A stretch of 64,000 bases of DNA from Allolobophora icterica (taxonomy: Eukaryota; Annelida; Clitellata; Crassiclitellata; Lumbricidae): positions 79,415,697-79,479,696 of the forward strand of contig OY744604.1 in NCBI GenBank assembly GCA_963556255.1. The letters run 5' to 3'. Made by a program: the position numbers and the translations under genes. Below, piece by piece: positions 54,251-64,000 of this stretch. Below the pieces are notes generated by a model that was not told the origin of the DNA, made no database searches, and worked only from the letters and a program-made list of their open reading frames with translations. Numbering within the stretch: the stretch's first letter is position 1; each line of letters begins with the position of its first letter.

Positions 54251-55415
54251 ACCATCATCGAGCAGAATGGCAAGCCCTTTGGTTATTGTTAAAAAGAAAG
54301 ACGGATCTTTAAGACTTGCCTGTGACTACAGATACATTAACTCATTCACAGTGGATTGTAAATATCCGATGCCGATTGTCAGAGACGTTTTGAACAAAGT
54401 TGGAAAGTCTAATGTGATTTCTATTTTGGACTGTCGAAGTGCTTATTGGACTTGTCCTGTAAAACAATCTGATCAATGGAAGACAGCTTTTGTAACACAT
54501 AATGGACTGTATGAATTTACTCGTGTTCCTTTTGGAATGATAAATTCTGGACGAACTTTTGTTAAAGCGATAAATTTAGTTTTACAGCCTATAAATGACT
54601 TTGCAGAACCGTATGTTGATGACATTGCTGTGCATTCTGACAGTTGGAAAGTTCACTTGCAGCATCTAGATGCATTTTTGATGCAAATGAGATTGCATAA
54701 CGTTACTTTGAATTTGAAAAAATGCATATTTGGTAAGAGTGAGATAAGGTTTATCGGTCATGTGGTTGGGTCTGGTAAGATAAAGATGAATCCAGACAGA
54801 ATTGAAAGTTTGACTAATTTGAAGATCCCAGAAACTAAGAAGCAAGTTAAGCAACTGCTTGGATTTTTTAATTATTACAGACAGTTTATTAAGGACTTTG
54901 CACAGATTGCGAAACCTTTATCTGATTTAACTAGTAAACGTGTTTCTGATAAGATTGATTGGACTGTTGAACATCAGCAAGCATTTGATTTACTTAAAGA
55001 GGCTGTGCGATCCAAAGTAGTGTTATATGTTTTTGAAGTGGGAAAACCATTCAAGTTGTACTGCGATAGTAGTGACTTTGCAGTCGGTGCTGTTTTAACA
55101 CAGATGGACGACAAGGGAATAGAACGCCCTGTGTCATTTATCAGTCAGAAATTAACTGATACCCAGAAGAGATGGGCTACTGTGGAAAAGGAAGCCTATG
55201 CTATTGTTTGGGCTCTAAACAAGTTAAAAGAAATTATAATTGGATCAAAAATTTTCATTTTTACTGATCACAATCCTCTTACATACTTGACTGAGTCAAT
55301 GTCTAAGTCTGCTAAACTTGTGCGTTGGGCGTTAGCCTTACAAACTTTTGATGTTGAGGTGAAGTACAAGAAGGGCAGATTGAATATTATTGCTGATTGT
55401 TTGTCAAGGTTATAA
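54093..55415 (+). CDS. Gmr1-like reverse transcriptase and RNase H
   Basis: RT homology begins near 54162 (AYRIPLIYRAEVERQI), overlapping the previous frame in a different phase, which indicates a deletion with frameshift. Motifs: LACDYRYIN, VPFGMINSG, the catalytic YVDD (near 54612), RNase H LYCDSSDFAVGA and FTDHNPL, and the closing ADCLSRL. The stop is followed by the polypurine tract and 3' LTR with no integrase after RNase H. Confidence 0.9.
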   Translation: MQNLTLKKSSCNTQISITREQDTKEFAAYRIPLIYRAEVERQIKEMLKTNIIKPSSSRMASPLVIVKKKDGSLRLACDYRYINSFTVDCKYPMPIVRDVLNKVGKSNVISILDCRSAYWTCPVKQSDQWKTAFVTHNGLYEFTRVPFGMINSGRTFVKAINLVLQPINDFAEPYVDDIAVHSDSWKVHLQHLDAFLMQMRLHNVTLNLKKCIFGKSEIRFIGHVVGSGKIKMNPDRIESLTNLKIPETKKQVKQLLGFFNYYRQFIKDFAQIAKPLSDLTSKRVSDKIDWTVEHQQAFDLLKEAVRSKVVLYVFEVGKPFKLYCDSSDFAVGAVLTQMDDKGIERPVSFISQKLTDTQKRWATVEKEAYAIVWALNKLKEIIIGSKIFIFTDHNPLTYLTESMSKSAKLVRWALALQTFDVEVKYKKGRLNIIADCLSRL

Positions 55416-55533
55416 GTAATCGTAAGACTGTTTATTAATTATTTAGATATATATATATATGTTTCATGTATTTTGGTAATTTCGCAAATTTTGAAATTTA
55501 ATTTGCTCAATTCCAGAAAAAGGAAGGAGGTAA

Positions 55534-56022
55534 TGTGAACTGAGTTTTGTGTACAGTCTTGCAGTGCGAGATATTAGCGTATATATTTAGTGCGCTTACT
55601 TTAGTTTCACATGTATATGTATATATGATAGATGCGTAACGTTTAGTTGTACGGTCTTAGCGTAGGCCGCGGCGGGCTGATCTCGATAGGCCGCCGCGCG
55701 CTATATGTATATTATTAGAGTTCGCTAGGGCGCACAGAGGACAGGTGTGTCAAGAGGCGCGAAGAATTATGCTGACTAGAGAAGTTTGAATTCGAGTTTG
55801 TTCGCTGTAGTAGTGTGGCTGACTAGTTGAGTTGTAATCGAATTGAGTTCTGTCTGTTTGTTTCTTATTAAACTGAAAAGATATTAAATTGTGTTGCTGA
55901 TTAATTCAGGTTATACTTATCCGTAGAATTAGTGTTCAAAAGGTGAACGTTAAATAGGCGTTAAGTACGAAGAGAACAAGGATTTAATCAGAAGGATTGT
56001 CAACGGAAGGATTGGGTTGACA
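55534..56022 (+). repeat. Gmr1-like 3' LTR
   Basis: 489 bp, matching the 5' LTR throughout by eye. Followed by the target duplication AACAT. Confidence 0.92.
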
Positions 56023-56226
56023 AACATTCAGAAGGAAGAAACATGTTTACCGGTTAGCCCATTGAGTCTCGTAAAAGCACACTATAGGTAGGCCTATATG
56101 TAACTCGTTACTAGGCTTCTTCATAGCAACGACTGTAAATTTATGTAATTGTGAATCGAAAGACGATGACCAATTTTTTAGACATTTATTTTATCATCTG
56201 TGAGTTGTCTTTGTAACTTCTTTAAG

Positions 56227-56530
56227 CCGAGAGCCTTTCTGCAAGTAGGTTTCTACAGAACGCGGCTGTTCTTGTAATATTTCCATGTCGAACAGAGTCT
56301 AATACAACTATTTGGTGGAAGTTTATATCAATCTCAACAACAGCGCACGAGTCGATCATTTTTAATATCGGATACGTCTCAACAGATTGCGGAAGATGCG
56401 TCATAAATACCACAGAAGCAGGACAATTGCACCCAGACATTTATTTCAAACAGCTTTCAGACGCAGGAACTTAGCCTACACATATCTATGTTGTGGTTGA
56501 AGCTTAATCGATCAGTTGAGATAACTCCCA
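56227..56530 (+). pseudogene. Gene F exon 2: decayed V-like Ig exon
   Basis: Reads AESLSASRF, then NAAVLV, RTESNTTIWW and RCVINTTEAG, close to gene E exon 2. It has lost several codons before the first Cys, has diverged before LSDAGT, and stops (TAG, 56472) where the second Cys should be. Sequence identity with gene E ends at the duplication junction. Confidence 0.78.
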
Positions 56531-56619
56531 AGAAGGCCGCTGCCGTAAGGTCCGGGGCTCTCGGGCGTACAGAGTTCCAGGAAAGACGGGAAAGCCGAAG
56601 CCCGGTCTCTCTCTGTGTC

Positions 56620-56676
<57 letters not shown>

Positions 56677-58207
56677 GGGCTACAGAGGAAAGCGGCCAAA
56701 GGCCGCTGCCGCCAGCTCCGGGGTTCTCGGGCGTACAGAGGTCCAGGTGATAGACAACGTTAGCACAACACTACTGTAATGTGTTTGCTGGATGGAAAAA
56801 ACTCCATTGGCTTGTTGTGAACGTCACAGCATCTAAACCCAGATACCCTTTTAGACCTCAAAACTTGGTTTGGAATTTATTTATCCAAGGGTTCTTCAGA
56901 CACAAACATGACAACAGTAACTGTAAACGATGGAGAAAAAGTAGGCAACTGACATAAATTAGTCAAATTTGTAATACCAATCATGGCCGAATAATTATTG
57001 GTCCAGTTCAATTTGCAACTTGAATCTTTGTAAACGTGAACTGAACGAGTTCTTTTAGATCAGAACGACTTGAGCAACTGTATATTGTTTTATAGTTTCG
57101 AGGAATGTGAAGTATTGCAGTAAGCTTAGGATACAGGTGTATGTAAAATCTGAACTATTTGCATGCACAACATCACTCACATAGACTATGTGGGCAAGAA
57201 GACATTAACCTAGGGAGACTACACAAACAGTGAAAAACTTACTAAGAGAAAAACAATGTCTATCAATATCAGGTGACGAAAACAGTTCAAAACGCCATCT
57301 AGGCCTACACATGTAGACAAAAAAACTAGCCGAGAGAATTGCAACAAAACAGTCAATCAGTTATGGAGAACCTACAACTCAATCCAGTCTGAACATAAAT
57401 TACAGACAGAATCTTTTGAAAGATCGACTTTTACCCGCAAAATGGACAGACCGCGCACAACCTACTATGGCTCAACATACTCGATCCTATCCTAAGTCTT
57501 ATCTAACAATATAATTTTGACTCTTCACATAACGTTACTTGGTAACATCGTAAAGGGGGTAAACCAGAATTCAACAATGAAAGCTCTCCAGTTAAACATT
57601 TTAAAATCGATTGAGACTATCACTGTAAATGAAATTAAGGATATTTTTAACCTGGGAAAACCTAATTAGAAAAAAATAAACAGATTACAGTTACCACTCT
57701 AAGGCCTATACAGTTTACAGGCTAGCCTACTTAAAAAGAACGACTGAAAAAAAGATGTAGGCCCCTATGGTTTTTGCAATAGGTCCGCGTTAGCCCAGAC
57801 TGAGCCTGAAAACCGTCTGCGACCGCTAAAAACTGAGAGCATACATTTCCTGATAGGCCTTCGTCAAATTTATTGTAGCCTCTGATAGAACAAATAGAAA
57901 ATCATAGCTCGTCATAAGGCGGATATCATCTAAATGCGTAATCTCTGACGGCAATCAACTGATTTCAAATGTAGGCCTATACGGCTAATTTATATAATCA
58001 TAAGTCTAAAATAAATACAATGCCCCCATATTCTGCAAAAAATGTTGAAACTGGAGAGCTGTTGCCGGCTTTCTTTTATATTATGTTGCAAAAATATAAT
58101 AGAGTTGTTTTTAACATGAAAGATCAAGAAGATTTTACTGTGCTATCGTTTACGAAGAGGACAACTAAATTCAAGTGTTCATTTCACGGTTCAACATACG
58201 AACGAAA

Positions 58208-58271
58208 ATGAACGCGTACGTTTATTTCTGCGTTCTTTGTGTGGTACATTTGGCAAGTGATGGTGCAAACC
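58208..58271 (+). CDS. Gene A' exon 1: signal peptide
   Basis: Identical to gene A exon 1 (MNAYVYFC leader, phase 1 donor). The gene continues past the window. Confidence 0.85.
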
Positions 58272-60605
58272 GTAAGTCTTTTATACTTGCATACAACTTG
58301 CGTGAATCCTGATACATTTAAAGCATGTTTATGAGTGATTTCTGGTTTGTAATTTCTACATATTATTTCAACATATGTAATCAAAAGAGGAGGTAGACTC
58401 TCTGGTGATGTTATGGACTTAAATAATGCGAGTAGAGGATAACGTTAAGTAGGCCTTGTAAAGCGGAATGCTATCTGCAAATACCTAACCTAACCATAAC
58501 ACAATTAAGGTTGATCATTGTCACGTACTGTCTGTCTTTATGATTATCCTTGCACTAAGATGTACTAATATACAAAATTTAGACAAAACCGATGTAAACT
58601 CTGCCTGGTAGTTGTATGGCTACATGTTTTTGATAATTGTCATATTTGCCGCCTGCAAAGCCTCAGACGTCGTGGGTCCTCTTGTGTGCTCTGACGTTCA
58701 CGGATGGTTGCTGGCATTTGTGACTTTGCACAAGAAGGCAATTACATGTAGAAAACGGACTGCTCATATGGTCAACTGAAGATTGGCTGTGAACAGAGGA
58801 AGTTGATTTTCTGGTGGTGCTAGGGACTTAAGTCGCATCTCGTAAAAACGGTTACAATCAATGATATTTACTTATCATTTCTTTAACCGTTATAATTTAT
58901 AATATCAAGATAAAATTTTATTATGATCACACGTTTTACGTACTAATGGACTAATCGTTTTTTTTTCTATGGCAATAATCGTTCTTGTTTTGAGACATGC
59001 GGCTTTACATGGGCTGATGTGCAAGAATGGAAGAACACAGTCACAAAATTAACCATTGCGCTCTAATTAGTACATAAAACGTAACACAATATAAATATAT
59101 AGCCACACTCACTGTCTGCTACAGGCAGAGAATTTATACATCTGAACGTTTTAGCCGAACCGGTGAATGAAGTTTACAGAAATTAAGCCTACTTAATGAA
59201 TAAAATTAAGAGTCCATTATGTGCTATATCGCTAGCATTGGAAACAAACACACAAAACACTGGTAATACATCGGGTCACTGTGCTGTTAGTATGAAATAG
59301 TAGGCCTAGCAATTGAGAAACGTTTGCTATTACTTGCAGCCAATTGTGGAATGGTAACAGTCAGATTATTCTTTCGAAAAGCTATTGTTGTATGTCTATC
59401 AGCAGTAGATAGGCTAGCATTTATTTGCAGCCAATTACATTGTCAGTTATTGCGTAGTTATTAAATGGCCATTTGCAATTAGTCTATCTAATAAGCTATA
59501 CTATATTAATAAGTTCAACTTTAGAATGCTAGAGTATAGGTTTCGCATATCCCTGAAATGATGCTTGACGTTTAGTTCAAATGCATACGCTCAACGTTTA
59601 TCAAGGTCATCCGATGACCGTACACTGCTGCATATATCTTTTTTGGAATCCGCGAGATCACCTTTCTAACGCTTGGAGTTTCTGCGAAACCAAAGAATAA
59701 ACAAAGAAGTTCAAAGTCATCTGATGGTCGTATAAACTTTTTTGATTCCGCCACCACGAATTCCATTAATCACATGACTGCATTAGGCCTAGGCCTATGT
59801 GTTTATTTGCACAGGCACTGTTGTTTTTTTCATCTCCTTTTAACTAATGAAAATTGATCTGTATACCTTAGTTGGAATCCATGTGTACTGATAGTTAAGT
59901 TCTTTAGTTAAGTGTTCTATCATTGTTTCTTTTACCTGCTGATCATATAACTTGATCGATGTTACCGTTAAAAGTATTGATTGTGCTGCCATTTACTTGT
60001 ATTACGATAAATGTTAACTAGGTGGCCCTGCTAAACGGGATCAAGATCCCTTTTGGGTCTCCTCTTGTTGCCAAAGTTCAAACTTTTATGTTGTATTTTC
60101 CTTGTACTTCAAATGACTTCAATAAAAGGATTGATTGATTGATTAAATAAACACGAAAACCCCAATTTTAACATTTGAAATTGCTGCGAAACCAAATGTT
60201 AACCGCAATGGGTGAAGTGACCTTGAACTACAAAGTCATGCGAATGTCATATAATGGTCATTTTCTTAATCCGGCGAACCTATGGTAGCCTAAGAATTTC
60301 TCTTCTGCCCACACATATACTGGGATATTAGTATCTGACAATGAATGTTGACCTTGAAAATGAAAGTCATCCGATTGTCCTGCAATGTTAGCAATGGCTT
60401 CGTTGACTTTTTCTACTCCGAGAACTCCATCATAGACACAAAAAACAAGTCTTTATCACTAGTAGTTCCTTAAAAATTCCGGAGGTAAATTTACCTCCAG
60501 CTTGCGGAACACGTCGTCTGAATAAATGCTGCAGTAAAAGAGCTGAAAGGAGCATATCGACAAAAATAGTTTAGACATCATGCTTCTGCTATATCACTGA
60601 AAAGG

Positions 60606-60636
<31 letters not shown>

Positions 60637-60640
60637 CACT

Positions 60641-61823
60641 AGATCATAGTATTCTCCTTCAGCGTCTTGAGACTTCATATGGGTTACAGGGCCTTCCTCT
60701 TTGCTGGTTTCGATCATATCTGTCTGAACGAACCCAAATGATTATATCGGGCGACTCTAGAACAAAATGGATTCACATTAAGCTGGGCGTTCCTCAAGGC
60801 TCTGTACTTGGTCCTTTACTCTTTATTCTCTACACGGCTGACATTTCTTCTCTTTTCCCACTCTCGGGAGCTACTGGTCATATCTTTGCTGATGATGTGC
60901 AAGCTTTTGTCCATGGGTCTCCTTTATCTCAATTGCACTTAGTTGAGCGTATCGAGTCTCTATCTAAGTCTCTCCATTCCTGGATGTCCTCAAATCGTCT
61001 CTGTCTTAATGCCTCCAAAACCCAGTTCATTTGGTTTGGCTCCCCTCAACAGTTGCTTAAGATTGATTTCGCCCTCCTCTTGGAAATCTTCCCTCACTAC
61101 TCCTTTTCATCAAGTGTACGTGACCTAGGTGTTACGCTTGATAGCTCTCTCTCCTTCAAAGATAACATCTCTAACCTCACACGTGTTTCCTACTTCCACT
61201 TAAGGCGTCTCAGGGCTGTTCGACGATCTGTCTCTTCCTCTGTTTTCACAACGCTGGTCCATGCTTTCATTTGCTCCAGAATTGACTACTGCAATTCGCT
61301 TCTAATCGGTCTTCCTAAGGTCCGTCTCATGCCTCTGCAGTCAGTCCTAAATGCAGCTGCGAGATTAATTGCCCGTCTGCCACGCTACTCACGCATTTCA
61401 TCCTTCATGTTTGAGAAACTGCACTGGCTTCCTCTCTCTGCACGTATTAAGTTTAAAATCCTTATTCTGGTGTCAAAGACACAGCGGGGTCTCGCCCCCA
61501 AATATTTAATTGATGTAATTCACCGGCCTCTTTCTGTCTCTTCGCATCGTCCACTTCGCTCCTCAAACAGATTTGATCTCTCAGTTCCTCGTACTAGAAC
61601 AGCTATGGCTCAGTCCCGATCTTTTGCCTCAATTGGTCCCTCTCTCTGGAATACACTGTCTCCTTCTACTCGCTCTCTAATTTTAATAAGTAACCCCTCA
61701 TCTTCTTTTACTTTCCTCAAGACTTATTTCTTTTCTCTCGGCCTTGCGCACTGGGAGCGCCTCTGAACGGTTCACCCTACTAGAGGCGCTTTATAAATGT
61801 TTAAATACAATACAATACAATAC
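60641..61823 (+). mobile_element. 5'-truncated CR1/L2-like LINE inserted only in the second copy
   Basis: Inserted at the right edge of the AT run, where copy 1 reads ATATCACTTGAC. It begins inside RT (DHSILLQRL) and stays open to 61766. It ends with the GAGGCGCTTTATAAATG stem and an (AATAC)n tail. Only a 3-4 bp overlap (ACT) is visible at the junction, so the target duplication is short or absent. Same family as the copy at 15717 but sense-oriented and uncorrupted. Confidence 0.92.
60643..61766 (+). CDS. LINE RT, C-terminal two-thirds (open)
   Basis: Contains GVPQGSVLGPLLF, the catalytic box FADD (HIFADDVQAFV), NASKTQFIWFG, RDLGVTLDSSL, YCNSLLIGLP and the C-terminal LHWLPLSARI block, then TGA. 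There are no disabling changes, but the N-terminal part of the protein (endonuclease and first RT blocks) is missing, so it is not an active element by itself. Confidence 0.88.
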
Positions 61824-61967
61824 TTGACTTTTAGAAGGCAGCGTTGCAGCTGTTGAAGAGTCATACATCATCCCATGAACAAAACCACATAGCGGAAAGC
61901 CACATCTGTTGAAAACGAAAATATTATGACAGTTTATTCACTGATGTTAAATTATTTTGATTTTTAG

Positions 61968-62342
61968 TTAGAAGAGTTGCAGCTTTTGAAGGATCAAACG
62001 CCATCGCTTCAGTTGGACGCAGAAGAGAACTATCATGCACGACACAGACATCGAATCCACCTGAACAAGTCTCGTGGTATCGAACAACTAACGACGACAG
62101 AAGAAGGTGTCCTAATAAACCTTTTTTATTGGACAGCAGCTCATGGTTCTGCGATCGTCTGACCAACAATCGAATCGTTCAACCTGGTTTTAGACAAAGG
62201 TTCTCAGTACCTCCTTTGGGAAATGAAAACGAAAACGATTTGATAATAACAAGGGTTGAACTCTCAGATGCTGGAACATACGCATGCTATGGTCACAACA
62301 GCAGCAAAATTCTTGTGCGGATAAACTTTACTGCTGAAGAAG
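61968..62342 (+). CDS. Gene A' exon 2: V-like Ig domain 1
   Basis: Same sequence as gene A exon 2, with the same acceptor, donor and phase. Confidence 0.85.
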
Positions 62343-62485
62343 GTTAGTTATTTCTATTCGGCGAAAGAAACAATGTTACTATGGTCGAAAATAATTACAG
62401 TTTGTATGTAGTCAAATAATTATAGCATTAATTAGCATAGCTATAACGATGACGATGATGATGACGATGGCTATGATTATTATTA

Positions 62486-62787
<302 letters not shown>

Positions 62788-62876
62788 GTTCTGCATTGAC
62801 TACTACTCTACACTACAATTGCTTATGCTATTTTCATTAATATTACTTTTATTATATTTGTGCATCTTTGCTTCAG

Positions 62877-63206
62877 TTGGAGGCAGGAAAGAACTGTCGT
62901 GCACCTCAGAGACATCGAACTTACCTAGAGAAGTTTCGTGGTATCGTACAACTAACGACGACATAAAAAGGTGTCCTTATAACCCTTTTAAATTGGATAG
63001 CAGCTCATGGTTCTGCGATCGTCTGACCAACAAACGAACTGTTCAGCCTGACTTCGGAGAAATATTCTCAATACCTCCCTTGGCAACTAAAAACGAAAAC
63101 GGTTTGATAATAACAAGGGTTGAACTCTCAGATGCAGGAATATATGCATGTTACGGTCATAACAGCAGCAAGATTCTTGTACGGATAAACCTTACTGCTG
63201 AACAAG
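62877..63206 (+). CDS. Gene A' exon 3: V-like Ig domain 2
   Basis: Same as gene A exon 3. Later exons lie beyond the window. Confidence 0.85.
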
Positions 63207-64000
63207 GTAATTTAATATACTTGACGAAAATATTGGCTTCATAAATATCTAGCACTTCTGTTTTAATGGTAATGGTTGTGTAGTGGATTTGATGATGAAG
63301 AAGAGAACGTGAAAAAAACACTACAGTTGTGAATTTTCACGGCTGCAGTGTTTTGTGATGCACAGTTTTGTAGCGACTGGTTATCCATTCGCTCAGAGTG
63401 GTTTTGAAGGATCAAGGATTTACAACTTGTAGGACTATGGGCTAGCAGTTTAAATGCAAGCAGTTGGAAGGTGGATTTCAAAGTTAAGCCCTCTCCTTCC
63501 AGGTAGATGGCCCGACAAACAAAAATGTGCTGTTACACATTGGCAACGTAGTCGTGGTACGATCGTTAATAATTTTTTGATTATTTAAATAAATAATATA
63601 CGGTCACCATCATTATTAATTTTTTGATTATTTAAATATTTATGTGTTTGGTCACTGTCAGATTTTATTCATAACGATATTAAATAAATAAATTTATCTT
63701 TAATCACTAGATGTCAATAGCCTAGGACTGATAAGCGATCTAGTAATTTATTATATGTCTATAGTTTGAAATATATGGTCACTGCTGATAAACATACTTC
63801 GTCAGGAAGAGGAAGTAGGCCTAGAAATAAATATATTTTAAGCATTAGTTATAAAGCCGCTTAATGATTGTAATCGCGAACGAAGAAAATGGAAAGAGTT
63901 CAGATTGGATAAACGAAGAAGAGCTTCATCTGAATGGAATATTCACTCCACAGGATGAAGAGAACGATGCTCTTCCTATTTATTCAATGAAACAGTCATT
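63207..64000 (+). other. Gene A' intron 3, start
   Basis: Copy of 5570-6363, non-coding, cut by the window edge. Confidence 0.8.

Larger units (their letters stand above)
49890..56022 (+). mobile_element. Gmr1-like LTR retrotransposon with integrase ahead of RT
   Basis: Two 489-bp LTRs (TGTGAACTGAG...GGGTTGACA), identical by eye, lie at 49890-50378 and 55534-56022. The target duplication is AACAT (49885-49889 and 56023-56027). Gene E intron 1 supplies the empty site GTTAAGAACATTCAG. A primer-site-like TGGTGGCAGCG and a polypurine tract AAAAAGGAAGGAGG are present. The coding order is gag, protease, integrase zinc region, RT, RNase H. This is the order described for Gmr1-type Ty3/Gypsy elements of deuterostomes. 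The integrase core is deleted, so this copy cannot be autonomous. Confidence 0.9.
48944..56530 (+). pseudogene. Gene F: E-type Ig receptor pseudogene, truncated
   Basis: It retains the E-type signal exon (48944-48983) and part of the E-type V-like exon (56227-56530). A Gmr1-like element (49890-56022) fills the intron, and a LINE lies directly before the ATG. The Ig exon has lost residues around the first Cys and has a stop at 56472. It is cut at 56530, where the segmental duplication begins. No stalk, membrane or tail exons follow. Confidence 0.78.
58272..61967 (+). other. Gene A' intron 1
   Basis: Same content as gene A intron 1, including the LINE 3' end with GATT tail (about 60016-60146), plus the new LINE insertion. 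Confidence 0.7.

Overview
This is a window of repeat-rich, AT-rich animal nuclear DNA with spliced genes (GT-AG introns, almost all phase 1). It is probably from a marine deuterostome, most likely an echinoderm. Three things suggest this: the palindrome TAGGCCTA recurs throughout, one LTR retrotransposon has the Gmr1-type pol order described from deuterostomes, and the receptors are IgSF genes. The species call is inference and only moderately supported.

The backbone is a tandem array of type I immunoglobulin-superfamily receptor genes, all on the + strand, here named A, B, E, C, F and A'. A, B, C and A' share a 64-nt signal-peptide exon and a V-like Ig exon (used once or twice). E and F use a different 40-nt signal exon and a different V-like domain, followed in E by a larger Ig exon. 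The cytoplasmic tails carry ITIM-type tyrosine motifs. A (1714-11992) ends in four strict ITIMs. B (15439-21963) and C (42344-47266) are open across every splice junction I could place (425 and 328 codons). E (23268-36145) is broken by stops, a frameshift and a nested transposon. F (48944-56530) is a truncated pseudogene. The order B-E and C-F suggests duplication of a two-gene unit, and a scrap of an A-type last exon lies upstream of C.

Positions 1-6363 recur almost unchanged at 56531-64000, about 56.5 kb away. The second copy differs by a few substitutions, by microsatellite lengths and by one 1.2-kb LINE insertion. This is either a very recent tandem duplication or an assembly artefact.

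Comparing paralogous units gives empty sites for many mobile elements: three DNA elements with 8-bp target duplications (7409-8336, 12743-13738, 37973-39202), a Helitron (41010-41836), a foldback element (13981-14125), a MITE (45897-46301), LINE copies (15717-17557, 48733-48941, 60641-61823), a Gypsy element (26129-32478) that itself contains a pogo-like transposon (30697-32423), and a Gmr1-like element with integrase ahead of reverse transcriptase (49890-56022). The best candidate for a notable system is the receptor array itself: a clustered, rapidly rearranging family of Ig receptors with inhibitory-type tails, similar in layout to known invertebrate allorecognition and innate immune clusters. 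Function is inferred from architecture only.
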